Under the pieces are notes generated by a model. That model made no database searches. It saw only the letters and a list, made by a program, of their open reading frames with translations, and was not told the DNA's origin. From NCBI RefSeq assembly GCF_014844035.1, contig NZ_CP062159.1:2356001-2420000 (forward strand): 64,000 nucleotides of DNA, written 5' to 3'. The number at the start of each line of letters is the position of its first letter. Position 1 is the first letter of the stretch. Below are positions 8,807 to 19,032 of this stretch, one piece after another. A program made the position numbers and the translations under genes. The DNA is from Flavobacterium sp. MDT1-60 (GTDB taxonomy: Bacteria; Bacteroidota; Bacteroidia; Flavobacteriales; Flavobacteriaceae).

Positions 8807-9574
8807 ATGTCAAACAATCAAAATAAAATAGCATTAGTAACAGGTGCAAGCCGTGGACTTGGTAAAGATTCGGCTTTACAATTAGCAAAAAAAGGATTTG
8901 ATATCATCCTTACTTATCAAACCAAAAAAGAATTTGCGGACGAAGTGGTAAAAGAAATTGAAACTATTGGACAAAAAGCGTTTGCATTGCGTTTGGATAT
9001 TTCCACAACTGCAGGTTTTGACCAATTTGTAACTGAAGTAAGAGGTGTTTTAGATACTCAATTTTCTTCTGCAAAACTAGATGCAGTGGTAAACAATGCA
9101 GGTATCGGAATCAATGAAAGTTTTGAAACAACAACAGAAGAAATTTTGGACGCAATGACAAATATCCATTTCAAAGGGCCGTATTTCTTAACACAAAAAT
9201 TGTTACCATTACTGAATGATGGAAGCAGCATTGTGAACACGTCCTCTGGTTTGGCAAGATTTTCTTTTGCTGGATATTCCGCTTATGGTGCAATGAAAGC
9301 GGCAGTCGATTCATTATCAAGATACCAGGCTTTGGAATTGGGAAGCAGAAAGATAAGAGTCAATTCCGTTGCTCCGGGCGCCATTGAAACTGATTTTGGT
9401 GGCGGTGTTGTTCGTGATACTTCAGATTTGAATAAATATTTAGCTTCTGAAACAGCTTTAGGAAGAGTTGGTTTGCCGGATGATATTGGAAGTGTGGTAG
9501 CATTCCTTTGTTCCGATGATTCCAAATGGATTAACGCGCAACGTATAGAAGTTTCCGGTGGATATAGAATATAA
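8807..9574 (+). CDS. SDR-family oxidoreductase
   Basis: 255 residues, classical SDR. It has GASRGLG near 14, NNAGIG near 97, the catalytic serine in NTSS near 145 and Y-x-x-x-K within AYGAMKAA near 160. The C-terminal GRVGLPDDIGSVVAFLCSD and IEVSGGYRI are of the FabG-like group. The substrate is unknown. A terminator follows at 9596. Confidence 0.92.
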   Translation: MSNNQNKIALVTGASRGLGKDSALQLAKKGFDIILTYQTKKEFADEVVKEIETIGQKAFALRLDISTTAGFDQFVTEVRGVLDTQFSSAKLDAVVNNAGIGINESFETTTEEILDAMTNIHFKGPYFLTQKLLPLLNDGSSIVNTSSGLARFSFAGYSAYGAMKAAVDSLSRYQALELGSRKIRVNSVAPGAIETDFGGGVVRDTSDLNKYLASETALGRVGLPDDIGSVVAFLCSDDSKWINAQRIEVSGGYRI

Positions 9575-9595
9575 TAGACTTTTAAATAAATTAGA

Positions 9596-9629
9596 AAAAC
9601 TCATTCGATTAATTTTGAATGGGTTTTTG
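9596..9629 (+). terminator. Rho-independent terminator
   Basis: AAAAACTCATTC pairs (one G-T) with GAATGGGTTTTT across a 10-base loop, directly after the SDR gene. Confidence 0.65.
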
Positions 9630-9990
9630 TTGTAATTAGAAGAAAAGAAAAGAAAGAAAACTAACTTTAATGCCAAATTTAGAAACTATATAAATGTGTA
9701 GGCAATAATCAATAATTTGACGATAAAAAAAATAGCAGAACCGAACCCATTACTGCTAGCGTGCAACCTTGTTTTTATATAAGTTTAATGCCATCGGCTT
9801 CCATTTTTTGTTTATAGATATCTTATTACTGATTTGTGTAGATGAAATAAAAGTTTAATTTTACCTTTACGTTTATATATATCCTTCTTACTTGTCATTA
9901 CAAAATAATCCTTCCTAATTATTTTGACAAGTTGCCTGTTCCGGAAGGTACTGTAAAAATCTTTTTTTATTTACATTAATTCTTAGTTTC
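9630..9990 (+). other. Gene-free leader of the fructan sensor gene, with a long interrupted hairpin
   Basis: No credible gene was seen in this 361-bp stretch. The main structure is an interrupted inverted repeat close to the start of the sensor gene. CTTGTC (9891-9896) and AAAATAAT (9902-9909) pair with ATTATTTT (9918-9925) and GACAAG (9926-9931). It is followed by TTCCGGAA. It may be a 5'-UTR structure or an operator. Confidence 0.4.
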
Positions 9991-12729
9991 ATGTATCAAT
10001 TTGTAAAATATATTTTGATGCTTATTATAGTATCATTAAGTTTAGTTTCCTGTAGACAAAAACAAGGAGATAAAATAAAAGTCGGGTTTTCTCAAGCTAT
10101 GGCTACTGACGATTGGCGCAAACAAATGAATAGTTCGATAAAAATTGAAGCTTCATTACGACCTGAAGTTGATCTGACCATTAAAGATGCTGATAACAAT
10201 ATCGAGAAACAAATCGAAGATATTGAAAGATTTATATCTAATAAAGTAGACGTAATTATTGTATCTCCAATTCAATCCAAACCCTTAACTGCAGTTGTCG
10301 AAAAATCGATAAAAGCCGGAATTCCGGTTCTTGTTGTAGATCGTAAAATTGACGGCGAAAATTACACCGCTTATCTTGGAGCCGATAATATTGAAATTGG
10401 AAGAATTGCTGCCCGATATATTATTTCGCACAGTAAAGGCTCTGGTAAAATTATCGAAATTACCGGTGCAAATGGTTCATCTCCAGCGTATGAGCGTAGT
10501 CTTGGATTTGAACAGGTAATCAATGAAAACAAGCGTTTCAAAGTCGAAAACACCATTCATGGCGATTGGGAAGGAGAATCTGTTAAAGCACCTTTGAAAG
10601 CGATTCTATTGCAAAATCCGGATGTTGAATACATTTTTGCCCATAACGATCGTATGGCATTAAGTGCTTGGGAAACAGCTAAAACTGTTGGATTAGAGAA
10701 GAAAATTAAATTTATTGGTGTTGATGGATTGAATACCGTGAATGGCGGAATAGAATTGGTAAAAAGTAGTGTTTTAGACGGGACTATTTTGTATCCCACA
10801 GGAGGAAACGAAGCGTTGAAATTGGCTCTTAAAATGTATAATAAAGAACCGATTTCTAAAAATAATATCCTAAACACTATTGTTATTGACAAGAATAATG
10901 CTGAAATTATCGAGAATCAAATGGATAAAGTTGATCAGCAGCAAGCCGTTATCGAGTCACAGCAAGGAGCAATAAAAGTACAGGAAAGAGAATATGCTTC
11001 ACAAAACAATCTGGTTCGGTTACTGAGTTTTTTCTTAGTGATTATTTTGAGTTTGACGATTTACAGCATTTACTCGACTATTTCTATTTCAAGAAAGAAA
11101 AAACAGCTCGAAAGAATTAATCAAACGGTAATCGATCAGAATAATGAAATTCAGGAAATGGCAAAAATTGCTGAGAGAAGCAATGAAGCAAAATTGAATT
11201 TCTTTACCGGACTTTCGCATGAATTTAAAACGCCCATAACTTTGATTATGAGTTATGTGGAGTCGTTAATTGAAAATGAGAAAATCAAAGGAACCGCGCT
11301 TATTGATGAGGTGAAACTGATTCATAAAAATTCGAATAGATTATTGCGATTAATAAATCAGTTATTGGATTTTAGAAAAATCGAAGAGCAAAAATTTACA
11401 TTAAGAGCTTCAAATACTAAGATTTATGATTTTACAAATGAAGTAATGACGAACTTTAAAGGCGAAGCAGCCCGTAGAAATATTGATTTTCAGCTTACCT
11501 GCAAAAACAAAAATCTGGAGTTGTTTATTGATAGAGGATTAATGGATAAAGTATATTTCAATTTGCTTTCTAACGCTTTCAAATTTACGCCTGACAACGG
11601 AAAAATAAGTATTTCGATTGTCGAAAATCAAGACAACACAGTTAAAATTAGTTTTAAAGATTCTGGAATCGGGATACCTGAGAATGAATTGTCTAATGTT
11701 TTTAATCCCTTTTTTAGAGCCTCAAATAATAATAAAAACAGCTCAGGCATTGGACTTCATTTGTCAAAAGAATTTGTACTATTACATCAGGGAATAATCG
11801 AATTGAAATCAAAACAAGGAAGCGAGTTTGTGATTACGTTATTAAAAGGAAATAGTCATTTACAGCCTTCTGAAATTATCAACAAAGCTGAAAAACTAAA
11901 TATAACGCCAAATTTAATAGCAGATAATCTTGATATTGAAGCTGATATAAATGAAGCACACGTAATTTCTGATTCAGAAAAACATACGCTTTTGGTTATT
12001 GAAGACAATATCGATTTGGTTACTTTTTTAAAAGCTAAATTATCGAACGAATATGTGGTTCATACTTCAGACGGAAGCGATGCTATTGAGAAAGCAATGG
12101 AAATTGTTCCGGATATCATCATTTGCGACATTAATTTGGTAGGCAAAGACGGTTATGAAATTAGTAAAGAATTGAAAAAGGATTTAAGATCTTCGCATAT
12201 TCCAATTATTATTTTAACGGCGCAAAGTAACAAAGAATCTGTTTTAAAAGGATTGCAGAGCGGAGTTGACCAATATCTTACGAAACCTTTCAGTCTTTCG
12301 ATTTTAAAACAATCTATTTCGAGTTTACTTTTCAACAGAGAAAAACTACGTTATTATTACACCAATAATATTTACCGTGTTGAGCCTGAGTCTAAATTTG
12401 GTAATCAGGAACAATCATTTATTACTAAAATGAATGATATTATAAAGATGAATGTTGAAAATCCTAAATTCTCTGTTGAGGATTTAGCTGATAAACTTGG
12501 TGTTTCCAGAGTTCAGTTGTATCGAAAGGTAAAAGCCATAATAGGGATTAATATCAGCGATCACATTAATAACGTAAAATTGGAGAAAGCGGCAGAGCTT
12601 TTAAAGTCCAATAATATGAATATTTCTGAAATTGCATACTCGCTTGGATTCTCTTCTCCAAACTATTTTTCTACAGCTTTTAAGAATAAATTTGGAATTT
12701 CACCAAAGGAATACAAATCTTCAAATTGA
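9991..12729 (+). CDS. Hybrid two-component system with periplasmic sugar-binding sensor (HTCS)
   Basis: 912 residues forming a one-polypeptide signalling chain. A lipoprotein-like N-terminus (VSLSC) precedes a periplasmic-binding domain of the LacI/ribose-binding type at about 30-310, then a membrane helix near 345-365. The histidine kinase has H410 in SHEFKTP, NLLSNAFKF, DSGIGIP and GIGLHLSKE. The receiver has phospho-acceptor D713 in CDINL and K765 in TKPF. An AraC-type DNA-binding domain ends the protein. In Bacteroides thetaiotaomicron an HTCS of this architecture (BT1754) senses fructose and drives fructan genes. Here the downstream genes are fructan genes, so the same role is inferred. 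All signalling residues are present. Confidence 0.95.
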   Translation: MYQFVKYILMLIIVSLSLVSCRQKQGDKIKVGFSQAMATDDWRKQMNSSIKIEASLRPEVDLTIKDADNNIEKQIEDIERFISNKVDVIIVSPIQSKPLTAVVEKSIKAGIPVLVVDRKIDGENYTAYLGADNIEIGRIAARYIISHSKGSGKIIEITGANGSSPAYERSLGFEQVINENKRFKVENTIHGDWEGESVKAPLKAILLQNPDVEYIFAHNDRMALSAWETAKTVGLEKKIKFIGVDGLNTVNGGIELVKSSVLDGTILYPTGGNEALKLALKMYNKEPISKNNILNTIVIDKNNAEIIENQMDKVDQQQAVIESQQGAIKVQEREYASQNNLVRLLSFFLVIILSLTIYSIYSTISISRKKKQLERINQTVIDQNNEIQEMAKIAERSNEAKLNFFTGLSHEFKTPITLIMSYVESLIENEKIKGTALIDEVKLIHKNSNRLLRLINQLLDFRKIEEQKFTLRASNTKIYDFTNEVMTNFKGEAARRNIDFQLTCKNKNLELFIDRGLMDKVYFNLLSNAFKFTPDNGKISISIVENQDNTVKISFKDSGIGIPENELSNVFNPFFRASNNNKNSSGIGLHLSKEFVLLHQGIIELKSKQGSEFVITLLKGNSHLQPSEIINKAEKLNITPNLIADNLDIEADINEAHVISDSEKHTLLVIEDNIDLVTFLKAKLSNEYVVHTSDGSDAIEKAMEIVPDIIICDINLVGKDGYEISKELKKDLRSSHIPIIILTAQSNKESVLKGLQSGVDQYLTKPFSLSILKQSISSLLFNREKLRYYYTNNIYRVEPESKFGNQEQSFITKMNDIIKMNVENPKFSVEDLADKLGVSRVQLYRKVKAIIGINISDHINNVKLEKAAELLKSNNMNISEIAYSLGFSSPNYFSTAFKNKFGISPKEYKSSN

Positions 12730-12733
12730 TATT

Positions 12734-12772
12734 GGTTTAAAATTGATACAATTCGTGTATCAATTTTAAACC
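12734..12772. promoter_or_regulatory. Perfect 17-bp inverted repeat between sensor and transporter genes
   Basis: GGTTTAAAATTGATACA (12734-12750) and its exact complement (12756-12772) enclose five bases, four bases after the HTCS stop codon. No T tract follows, so it is not a canonical terminator. It could be an RNA hairpin at the HTCS 3' end, or a dimeric binding site for the AraC-type domain of the HTCS upstream of the fructan operon. Confidence 0.5.
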
Positions 12773-12959
12773 TAATGTAACAAAATCGAAACTACACGGT
12801 TTTCGTAAATATATTTTAGATTCTGTAAAGCCTTATAAACAAAGGTTTTATAGTTAAAGTATTAAACCATCAATAATTATAGAATTAAATTGTAACATCA
12901 TTAAAAATAAGTTGTTTTTTTTGCGAATATCTTAGCAACAAGTTTTTAATACATCTACA

Positions 12960-14318
12960 ATGAATAAGATATTGATTTGGTCTGTTACTGCTGCACTGGC
13001 AGGTTTTCTATTCGGTTTTGATACCGTAGTTATTTCTGGAGCTGATAAACAATTACAGCTTCTTTGGCATTCTTCTGATGCTTTCCATGGATCTGTTGTT
13101 ATGGCAATGGCACTTTGGGGAACCGTTGTAGGTGCTATTTTTGGAGGAATCCCAACCAATAAAATAGGTCGTAAAAAAACACTATTCTGGATCGGGATCT
13201 TATATTTCATTTCAGCTGTAGGTGCTGCTTTTGCAAATGATCCATTTGTATTTGCTGCTTTCCGTTTTATTGGAGGTTTAGGTGTTGGTGCTTCTACTAT
13301 CGCTGCTCCGGCTTATGTTTCTGAAATTGCTCCTGCAGACAAACGCGGACGTTTAGTAGCCTTGTATCAGTTTAATATTGTACTCGGAATTTTAATTGCT
13401 TTTATCTCAAACTACTTTTTAAAAGATATTGGAGAAAATGCCTGGCGTTGGATGGTGGGAGTTCAGGCGATCCCCTCTTTTATTTATATTCTTTTTATAC
13501 TTACAATACCGGAAAGCCCAAGATGGTTATTATCTAAAAACCGTGATGAAGAAGCGCGTAAAGTATTATTCAAAATTGATCCGTCAGCAAATCTTACAGA
13601 TATAATGGACGACTCGAGAGAAAATGGCGTTACCAGACACGAAAATATCTTCATGAAAAAATACCGTTTTCCGTTAATGCTTGCTTTTTTAATTGCATTT
13701 TTTAATCAGTTTTCGGGAATCAATGCCTTTTTATATTACGCGCCAAGAATTTTTGAAGAAGCAGGTTTAGGACAAAACACAGCTTTATTAAGCAGTATCG
13801 GAATCGGGATTACAAATCTTATCTTTACTTTAATCGGAGTGGCATTAATTGACAAATTAGGAAGAAAGTTGTTAATGTACATTGGTTCTATTGGATATAT
13901 TATTTCTTTAGGATTGGTCTCTGCTTCGTTTTATTTCAATTGGGGAGGATTATCAGTACCAATTTTCCTTTTCTTATTTATCGCTTCTCACGCCATTGGC
14001 CAGGGAGCTGTTATCTGGGTTTTCATCTCAGAAATTTTTCCAAATCACATTCGTGCTTCAGGACAGGCTTTTGGAAGTTCGGTGCACTGGGTTTTAGCAG
14101 CAATTATTCCATCTTTAATTCCGATGTTATTTTCAGAAATTGGTCCGGAAGTCGTATTCTTAGTTTTTACATTAATGATGGTGCTGCAGTTACTGTTTGT
14201 AATTTTTATAATGCCGGAAACTAAAGGAATTTCTTTAGAAGTATTAAGCGAGAATCTAACCAAAAAAAATATCAAAAAAAATGAAATCAAAGAAACATCT
14301 ACCGCTGGCATTTTATAG
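12960..14318 (+). CDS. MFS sugar porter (probable fructose permease)
   Basis: 452 residues with 12 predicted membrane helices and sugar-porter signatures: GRKK after helix 2, PESPRWLL before the central loop, DKLGRK after helix 8 and PETKG near the C-terminus. Transport of fructose released from fructan is inferred from the GH32 and fructokinase genes of the same operon; the sequence alone says only monosaccharide porter. Its last 38 bp overlap the start of the GH32 gene in another frame, which suggests translational coupling. Confidence 0.92.
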   Translation: MNKILIWSVTAALAGFLFGFDTVVISGADKQLQLLWHSSDAFHGSVVMAMALWGTVVGAIFGGIPTNKIGRKKTLFWIGILYFISAVGAAFANDPFVFAAFRFIGGLGVGASTIAAPAYVSEIAPADKRGRLVALYQFNIVLGILIAFISNYFLKDIGENAWRWMVGVQAIPSFIYILFILTIPESPRWLLSKNRDEEARKVLFKIDPSANLTDIMDDSRENGVTRHENIFMKKYRFPLMLAFLIAFFNQFSGINAFLYYAPRIFEEAGLGQNTALLSSIGIGITNLIFTLIGVALIDKLGRKLLMYIGSIGYIISLGLVSASFYFNWGGLSVPIFLFLFIASHAIGQGAVIWVFISEIFPNHIRASGQAFGSSVHWVLAAIIPSLIPMLFSEIGPEVVFLVFTLMMVLQLLFVIFIMPETKGISLEVLSENLTKKNIKKNEIKETSTAGIL

Positions 14319-15887
14319 TGCTATACTATTATCAATAGGAGGCTGTAAACCATATTCGGTTGTTGCACAAACGACTGCTGTTTCGGTATCAGCTTCTACA
14401 GAAGAACAAATGTACCGCCCTAATTTTCATTTTACACCAAAAAAAGGCTGGATGAATGATCCTAACGGAATGTTCTACGCAAACGGATATTATCATTTAT
14501 TCTATCAACATTATCCTGATGGAAATAAATGGGGGCCAATGCATTGGGGACATGCGATTAGTAAAGATTTAATAAAATGGGAAGAACAGCCCATTGCCAT
14601 TTATCCGGATAATGACAAATATATTTTTCGGGAAGTTCGGTTGTAGATTCAAACAATACTTCTGGTTTAGGTACCGGAAAAACGGCCCCAATTGTTGCGA
14701 TTTATACTTTGCATAATATGACAAAGGAAAAAGAAAATAAAATTGATGTAGAGCAGCAGGATATTGCCTATTCGAACGATAACGGTTTTACTTGGCAGAA
14801 ATTTGAGGAAGGAAATCCTGTCATAAAAAACCCTGGAATTCGTGATTTCCGTGACCCAAAAATGACCTGGGATGAGACCCACAAACAATGGATATTGGTT
14901 TTGGCAGCCCAGGACAGAGCTCAGTTTTATAAATCGAAAGACCTTAAAAGCTGGGAATATTTATCTGATTTTGGAAAGAATATTGGAGCTCACGGAGGTG
15001 TTTGGGAATGCCCGGATTTCTTTCAGATAAAAGTAAAAAATAGCAATGAAACCAAATGGGTTTTAATTCAGAGTTTAAATCCGGGTGGAGCAAATGGCGG
15101 TTCAGGAACACAATATTTTATTGGAGATTTTGATGGAACGACTTTTACATTAGATTCAAATTTTGCCAAAAGAGTAGAACAGGAAAAGGCCGTTTGGATT
15201 GATTATGGAAAAGATAATTATGCAGGAGTAACCTGGAATAATGTTCCAAATGCCGGCGGGCGACGATTATTTATTGGATGGATGTCTAATTGGGATTATG
15301 CACAACAAGTACCCACTAATGCCTGGAGAAGCAGTACGACAATTGCACGTGAAATTCAGTTAATCAAAAAAGGAACGGACTATAGTTTGGTTAGCAATCC
15401 GGTAAAAGAAATCAATAAATATGTTTCTAAAACGATCAAAGGAAAAAATCTTAAAGGAAAAGGAAAACTTTCGATTCCTGAAGCGGAAAAAATTGATTTA
15501 ACCCAGGCGATTGTCAATTTTAATTTAAAAAACTTAAAACAGGATACCTACACTTTTACACTTTCGAATGCTGCTGGAGAAGCTTTGACTTTCGGGATCA
15601 ATAATTCAGATCATTATTTATTTGTGGATCGTTCGAAGGCAGGAAAAAATGATTTCTCAGAAAAATTTGCTTCAACAATTACTAAAGCAGCTATAGACAG
15701 TAATCTAAAAGAGGGCGTTTTTAAAATCATTTTAGACAAAACATCTATTGAAATATTTTACAATAATGGCGAAAAAGTAATAACGGAAATCTTTTTCACA
15801 AACCAGCCATTTACTTCTCTCTCGGTTTCTTCAAACGAAGGAATTGAATTGAGCAACCTCGTACTTAACCAATTAAATATAAACTAA
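14281..15887 (+). pseudogene. GH32 fructanase lipoprotein, split by a frameshift
   Basis: The first frame (14281-14646) encodes a lipoprotein signal with lipobox LSIGGC and the nucleophile motif WMNDPNG, then stops. The second (open from about 14630, to 15887) carries the RDP motif (GIRDFRDPKM) and the acid/base motif WECPDFF, plus a C-terminal beta-sandwich. Adding one T to the T5 run at 14624-14628 merges them into a 535-residue enzyme reading KYIFSGSSVVDSNN, the canonical GH32 sequence at that point. As written, the nucleophile and acid/base lie on separate polypeptides, so no active enzyme can form. This is either a recent mutation or a sequencing error. The family hydrolyses beta-fructans such as levan or inulin. 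Confidence 0.88.
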
Positions 15888-15905
15888 CTAAAAACCACTA
15901 ACCTC

Positions 15906-18900
15906 ATGAAAAGTAAAATTATTTATTTTCTATTTTTCTTCTTTCCAATGCTGATTATGACAGCGCAGGAAAGCGGAATTAAAGGAACGGTAATCTCGTC
16001 AGATGACGGAATGCCACTTCCGGGAGCAACCATAATTATTTCCGGAACTAATACCAGTACAGTTACTGATTTTGATGGGAATTTTGCCTTCTCAACCATA
16101 GCTTCTGATGCGACATTTGTAGTTTCTTTTATCGGATATGCGCCACAATCGATTCCCGTTAAAGGACAAAAAACATTTAATATAATTTTAAAAGTAGACA
16201 ACAATCAACTTAATGAAGTTGTTGTAACAGGATATTCAAAACAAAAGAAAACAGATATTACCGGAGCGGTTGCTGTTGTAAACATGAAGGAAGTCATGAA
16301 ACAGCCGGAGCCAAACCCAATTAAAGCGCTGCAGGGAAGAGTAGCGGGGGTGAAAGTTTCGTCTGACGGATCTCCAAGTGGAGGAAATACAAAAGTGGTG
16401 ATTCGTGGGGTAGGAACTTTAAACAACACAGATCCTCTTTATGTAATTGACGGAATGCCAACCAAATCAGGAATGCACGAATTAAATTCAAATGATATTG
16501 AAACCATTCAGGTTTTAAAAGATGCTTCTTCAGCGAGTATTTATGGTTCTCGTGCTTCAAATGGAGTAATTATCATTACAACCAAAAAAGGAAAAGAGGG
16601 TAAAATGAGAATCAATTTTAGTACTTATACCTCAATTTCTGATTATTCCAGAAAACAGGAAGTACTAAATGCCAACCAATTTGGTGAGGCTTTATGGCAG
16701 GCGAATATCAACGACGGATTAAATCCGAACAATAATAACCTGCGTTATCAATTTGATTGGTCGGTTAACAATAATAAACCAGAGTTAAACAAAGTTTTGG
16801 TTCCTGAATATTTAGATGCTAATCAAACACTGAAAGCTTCTAATACAGACTGGTACGATGCCATTTCACAATCCGGTATAGCAAATTCTTATGATTTATC
16901 AGTTTCAAACGCATCAGACAAAGGAAGCTATGTTTTTTCATTAGGTTATTACGGAAGTGAAGGTGTTGTAAAAACAACTGATTTTGAAAGAATCTCGGCC
17001 AGAATGAATGGTTCTTATAAATATTTTGACGGTAAGTTGGTTATCGGAGAAAATTTTAGTTTCAATCGTACGAATGAAGTTACAGATCCGGGAGTTTTAG
17101 ATCCTGCACTCCGTGCTTTACCAATTATTCCGGTACGAACTGTAGATGGAAAAGGCTGGGGTGGGCCAGTTGGAGGAATGAATGACAGGCAAAATCCGGT
17201 TCGTCTTTTAGAATATAACAAAGACAATAAATACGATTATTTACGTCTTTTTGGAAATATGTATGCCGATTTAGAAATCATTAAAAACCTGCATATCAAG
17301 AGTAGTTTTGGTGTTGATTACGGGTCTTATAAAAAACGCACTTTGCAAAGAAGTTACCAATCTGGTTATTTGCAAAATGATCAGACATCGGTTACAATTG
17401 ACCAATCGGTGAGTGATAAATGGACATGGACAAATACGGCAATTTATAGCTTGAATTTCGGAAAAAGCAATTTGAATTTAATGGTAGGAACCGAGATGTA
17501 TAAAGATATTTTTGACACCACAACTTTACGTAAAAATGACTTTTTGATCGAAACACCTGATTATATGTATCCTGATGCAGGAACAGGAGAATCGTTTACA
17601 AGCGGAACTTCAACCGTATATTCTTTGCTTTCTTATTTTGGAAAAGCAGATTATGAGTTTGATAATCGTTATTTAGTTTCAGCTACAATTCGTCGAGATG
17701 GTTCTTCTCGTTTTGGTAAAAACAATCAATTCGGAACCTTTCCGGCAGTTTCGGCAGGATGGAGAATCAGTAATGAAAGTTTCATAAAAAATAACGCACC
17801 GATTATTTCAGATTTAAAATTACGTGCAGGTTGGGGACAAACCGGAAATCAGGAAATTAGTAATACTGCCGTTTACAGTCTGTATTTGGCTAGTTATGCA
17901 GGTGGAAGTCCAACCTGGGCTACGTCTTACGGAACAGCTTATGACATTGCAGGGAACGGAAACGGATTACTTCCTTCTGGTTTTATTGCAACACAATCTG
18001 GAAATGATGATTTAAAATGGGAAACAACCACGCAAACCAATATTGGTTTAGATTTCGGATTATTCAAACAAAAATTAAGCGGTTCTGTTGATTACTATAT
18101 CAAGAAAACAGAAGATATTCTGGTTTTACCGCCTTATTTAGGAGTAATTGGCGAAGGTGGAAATCGTTGGGTAAACGGTGCTTCTATGGAAAATGAAGGG
18201 TGGGAAGTTTCTTTAGGATACCATGACGAAACCTCATTCGGATTGAAATATGATATCTCTGCGAATATTTCTGCAAACAAAAACAAGATTACAGAATTAC
18301 CGGATGAAGTGAAAAATAATTACGGAGGAGACGGATTAAATGATAATATTTTAGGTCGCCCGATTAACTCTATGTATGGTTATGTTACTGACGGATTATT
18401 TAAAAGTCAGGACGAAGTTGATAACTCGGCCAATCAGGAAGGGAAAGGTCTTGGAAGAATTCGTTATAAAGATTTAAACGGTGACGGAACTATTACGGAT
18501 AAAGATCGTACCTGGATTGGAAATCCAAACCCGGGTCTGTTGTACGGATTTAATTTAGGATTAGGATATAAAAATTGGGATTTCACCACTTTCTGGGAAG
18601 GAGCAAGTGATGTTGAGGTAATTAACAATACAAAATATCAAACTGATTTTTGGAGTGTTGATGACGTAGGTTCTAACAAGGGAACCCGTTTGTTAAATGC
18701 CTGGTCTTTGGATAATCCAAATTCTACAATTCCAGCTTTAACAACGGTAGACAGAAATGCAGAATCAAGGTTTTCAACTTATTATGTAGAAAATGGAAAC
18801 TATCTTAAACTTCGTGTTTTGCAATTTGGTTACAGTTTGCCGAAAGATTTATTGAAAAAATTGAATTTCGACAGTTTTAGATTTTACATCAGCGGACAAA

Positions 18901-19010
18901 ATTTACTGATCATTGATGCTAAAAGTTTCACTGGTGTAGATCCTGAAAATGCAGGGTTTGGATATCCTCAGCCAACGACTTTTACCGCTGGTCTTAGTTT
19001 TACTTTATAA
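15906..19010 (+). CDS. SusC/RagA-family TonB-linked outer-membrane transporter
   Basis: 1034 residues. Signal peptide (MKSKIIYFLFFFFPMLIMTA), a carboxypeptidase-regulatory-like domain at about 22-100, the TonB plug with EVVVTGYSKQKK and the SusC signature region VLKDASSASIYGSRASNG near 205, then a long beta-barrel ending in SFTL. It imports oligosaccharides across the outer membrane together with the SusD-like lipoprotein encoded 22 bp downstream. The substrate, fructan oligomers, is inferred from the GH32 genes on both sides. Confidence 0.96.
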   Translation: MKSKIIYFLFFFFPMLIMTAQESGIKGTVISSDDGMPLPGATIIISGTNTSTVTDFDGNFAFSTIASDATFVVSFIGYAPQSIPVKGQKTFNIILKVDNNQLNEVVVTGYSKQKKTDITGAVAVVNMKEVMKQPEPNPIKALQGRVAGVKVSSDGSPSGGNTKVVIRGVGTLNNTDPLYVIDGMPTKSGMHELNSNDIETIQVLKDASSASIYGSRASNGVIIITTKKGKEGKMRINFSTYTSISDYSRKQEVLNANQFGEALWQANINDGLNPNNNNLRYQFDWSVNNNKPELNKVLVPEYLDANQTLKASNTDWYDAISQSGIANSYDLSVSNASDKGSYVFSLGYYGSEGVVKTTDFERISARMNGSYKYFDGKLVIGENFSFNRTNEVTDPGVLDPALRALPIIPVRTVDGKGWGGPVGGMNDRQNPVRLLEYNKDNKYDYLRLFGNMYADLEIIKNLHIKSSFGVDYGSYKKRTLQRSYQSGYLQNDQTSVTIDQSVSDKWTWTNTAIYSLNFGKSNLNLMVGTEMYKDIFDTTTLRKNDFLIETPDYMYPDAGTGESFTSGTSTVYSLLSYFGKADYEFDNRYLVSATIRRDGSSRFGKNNQFGTFPAVSAGWRISNESFIKNNAPIISDLKLRAGWGQTGNQEISNTAVYSLYLASYAGGSPTWATSYGTAYDIAGNGNGLLPSGFIATQSGNDDLKWETTTQTNIGLDFGLFKQKLSGSVDYYIKKTEDILVLPPYLGVIGEGGNRWVNGASMENEGWEVSLGYHDETSFGLKYDISANISANKNKITELPDEVKNNYGGDGLNDNILGRPINSMYGYVTDGLFKSQDEVDNSANQEGKGLGRIRYKDLNGDGTITDKDRTWIGNPNPGLLYGFNLGLGYKNWDFTTFWEGASDVEVINNTKYQTDFWSVDDVGSNKGTRLLNAWSLDNPNSTIPALTTVDRNAESRFSTYYVENGNYLKLRVLQFGYSLPKDLLKKLNFDSFRFYISGQNLLIIDAKSFTGVDPENAGFGYPQPTTFTAGLSFTL

Positions 19011-19032
19011 TAAAAGATTAAATCAAAAAAAC

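Noticed and set aside
14281..14646. Treating the two GH32 frames as two separate functional genes.
   Set aside because: Neither has a full active site, and the intervening sequence translates as GH32 consensus once one base is added.
18949..19032. Longer N-terminus for the SusD protein starting inside susC.
   Set aside because: It would bury the lipoprotein signal; the ATG at 19033 gives a proper lipobox.
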